Assembly (NCBI GenBank): GCA_902362975.1 | Contig: CABIYO010000014.1 | Span: 1 to 58,154 of the forward strand | Length of the DNA: 58,154 bases | Reading direction: 5' to 3' | DNA from: Caryophanales bacterium | GTDB lineage: Bacteria > Bacillota > Bacilli > Exiguobacteriales > Exiguobacteriaceae | Shown: one piece after another, positions 57,811 to 58,154 of the stretch | Numbering within the stretch: the stretch's first letter is position 1 | Layout: each line of letters opens with the position of its first letter | Notes under the pieces: generated by a model | The model's input: only the letters and a program-made list of their open reading frames with translations | Databases searched by the model: none | What the model was told of the DNA's origin: nothing | Translations under genes and position numbers: made by a program

Positions 57811-58154
57811 TTAGTTTGCCAACATCAACAGGTTGATGCTCGCGTTGATGTCTCGGTCATGATGCGCGCCACAGGCACACGTCCATTCACGGACGTCCAT
57901 CGCTTTCTTCTGACCTTTCTCGCCACAAGAAGAACAGATTTGTGTCGATGCGTACCAGGGGTCCGCCTTGATGAGCGTCCGTCCGTAGAAGTTTGATTTG
58001 TATTCGAGTTGACGGACGAACTCATGCCAGCTGACATCCCCGATGGACTTGGCGAGCTTATGGTTTTGCATCATGTCCTTCGACTTCAATGTCTCCACGA
58101 CGATGACTTGGTTCTCGTCAACGATCCGTCTCGACAGTTTGTGAAGGAAGTCCT
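57811..58154 (-). CDS. tnpB: TnpB RNA-guided nuclease (IS605 OrfB), C-terminal part; continues past window end
   Basis: The open frame runs from the window edge to TAA 57811. Visible parts: the RuvC-II glutamate region (NQVIVVETLKSKDMM), a zinc finger (ICSSCGEKGQKK..WTCACGAHHDRD) with CxxC and CxC pairs, and the RuvC-III aspartate in HHDRDINASIN. These are the catalytic C-terminal features of TnpB, the ancestor of Cas12. The first RuvC Asp is outside the window. The right end/omega-RNA region follows immediately. The element differs from the IS605-type copies at 1-89 and 3781-4193, whose ends are TCAA. Confidence 0.88.
   Translation of the reverse strand, partial: DFLHKLSRRIVDENQVIVVETLKSKDMMQNHKLAKSIGDVSWHEFVRQLEYKSNFYGRTLIKADPWYASTQICSSCGEKGQKKAMDVREWTCACGAHHDRDINASINLLMLAN

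Noticed and set aside
1..58154. Prophage, rRNA or tRNA genes, and plasmid replication initiator
   Set aside because: No structural phage genes, no rRNA or tRNA-like folds and no Rep or Par proteins were recognised anywhere in the window.

Overview
The window looks like DNA from a Gram-positive, low-to-middle GC member of the Bacillales, and most resembles Exiguobacterium. This is inferred from Bacillus-type ribosome binding sites, a sigma-D-like promoter, a LexA/DinR box, a CcpA cre site, and gene content; no rRNA or tRNA gene is present to fix the taxon. It mixes chromosome-like genes at the right end with a large mobile, conjugative block in the middle. No replication initiator, ParA/ParB or phage structural gene is visible, so it could be an integrative conjugative element or part of a large conjugative plasmid.

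Left part (1-12.1 kb): rearranged, heavily transposon-scarred DNA. Two copies of one short IS200/IS605-type element in opposite orientation (1-89 and 3781-4193) bound a segment that appears to have been inverted. The inversion split a short-chain dehydrogenase gene and left a chimeric junction with an AbiEii toxin remnant. Two methyl-accepting chemotaxis protein genes point away from each other, each followed by a dehydrogenase gene broken by a different insertion. A pile of IS3, IS21, IS30 and ISL3 pieces follows, ending in a 22-bp tandem array.

12.1-18.0 kb: a mostly AT-rich island with a DUF6236-like protein, a tyrosine recombinase with all catalytic residues, a large DEAD/DEAH helicase with a C-terminal PD-(D/E)XK-like nuclease motif, and a small Xre regulator. 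This is a plausible defence or stability cargo.

18.2-35 kb: a co-directional conjugation operon. It runs from an Xre regulator and a candidate large structured RNA (18702-18955) through VirB2-like pilin, VirD4-like coupling protein, VirB6-like, VirB3-like, VirB4 ATPase, a lysozyme/M23 cell-wall hydrolase and VirB8-like protein to a candidate oriT (31076-31210), an accessory protein, a MobP2/MOB_L-type relaxase and an ArdC-like antirestriction protein.

35-48.5 kb: accessory genes. These include a protein made of perfect 60-bp repeats, a secreted ComEC-like metallo-hydrolase with a DUF3006 partner, a secreted non-specific nuclease, a matrixin protease, a MoxR/DUF58 operon, RadC, a second candidate structured RNA, and a LexA-controlled YolD-like gene. 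A diverged 0.3-kb direct duplication flanks 38.6-41.9 kb.

48.6-58.2 kb: more chromosome-like genes: a SulP anion transporter with a universal stress protein, an MFS transporter, glycerol dehydrogenase under a cre site, a DJ-1/PfpI protein, and two DUF606 transporters around a Crp/Fnr regulator. A truncated IS1182 lies among them, and a TnpB gene with its right-end/omega-RNA region runs off the window.
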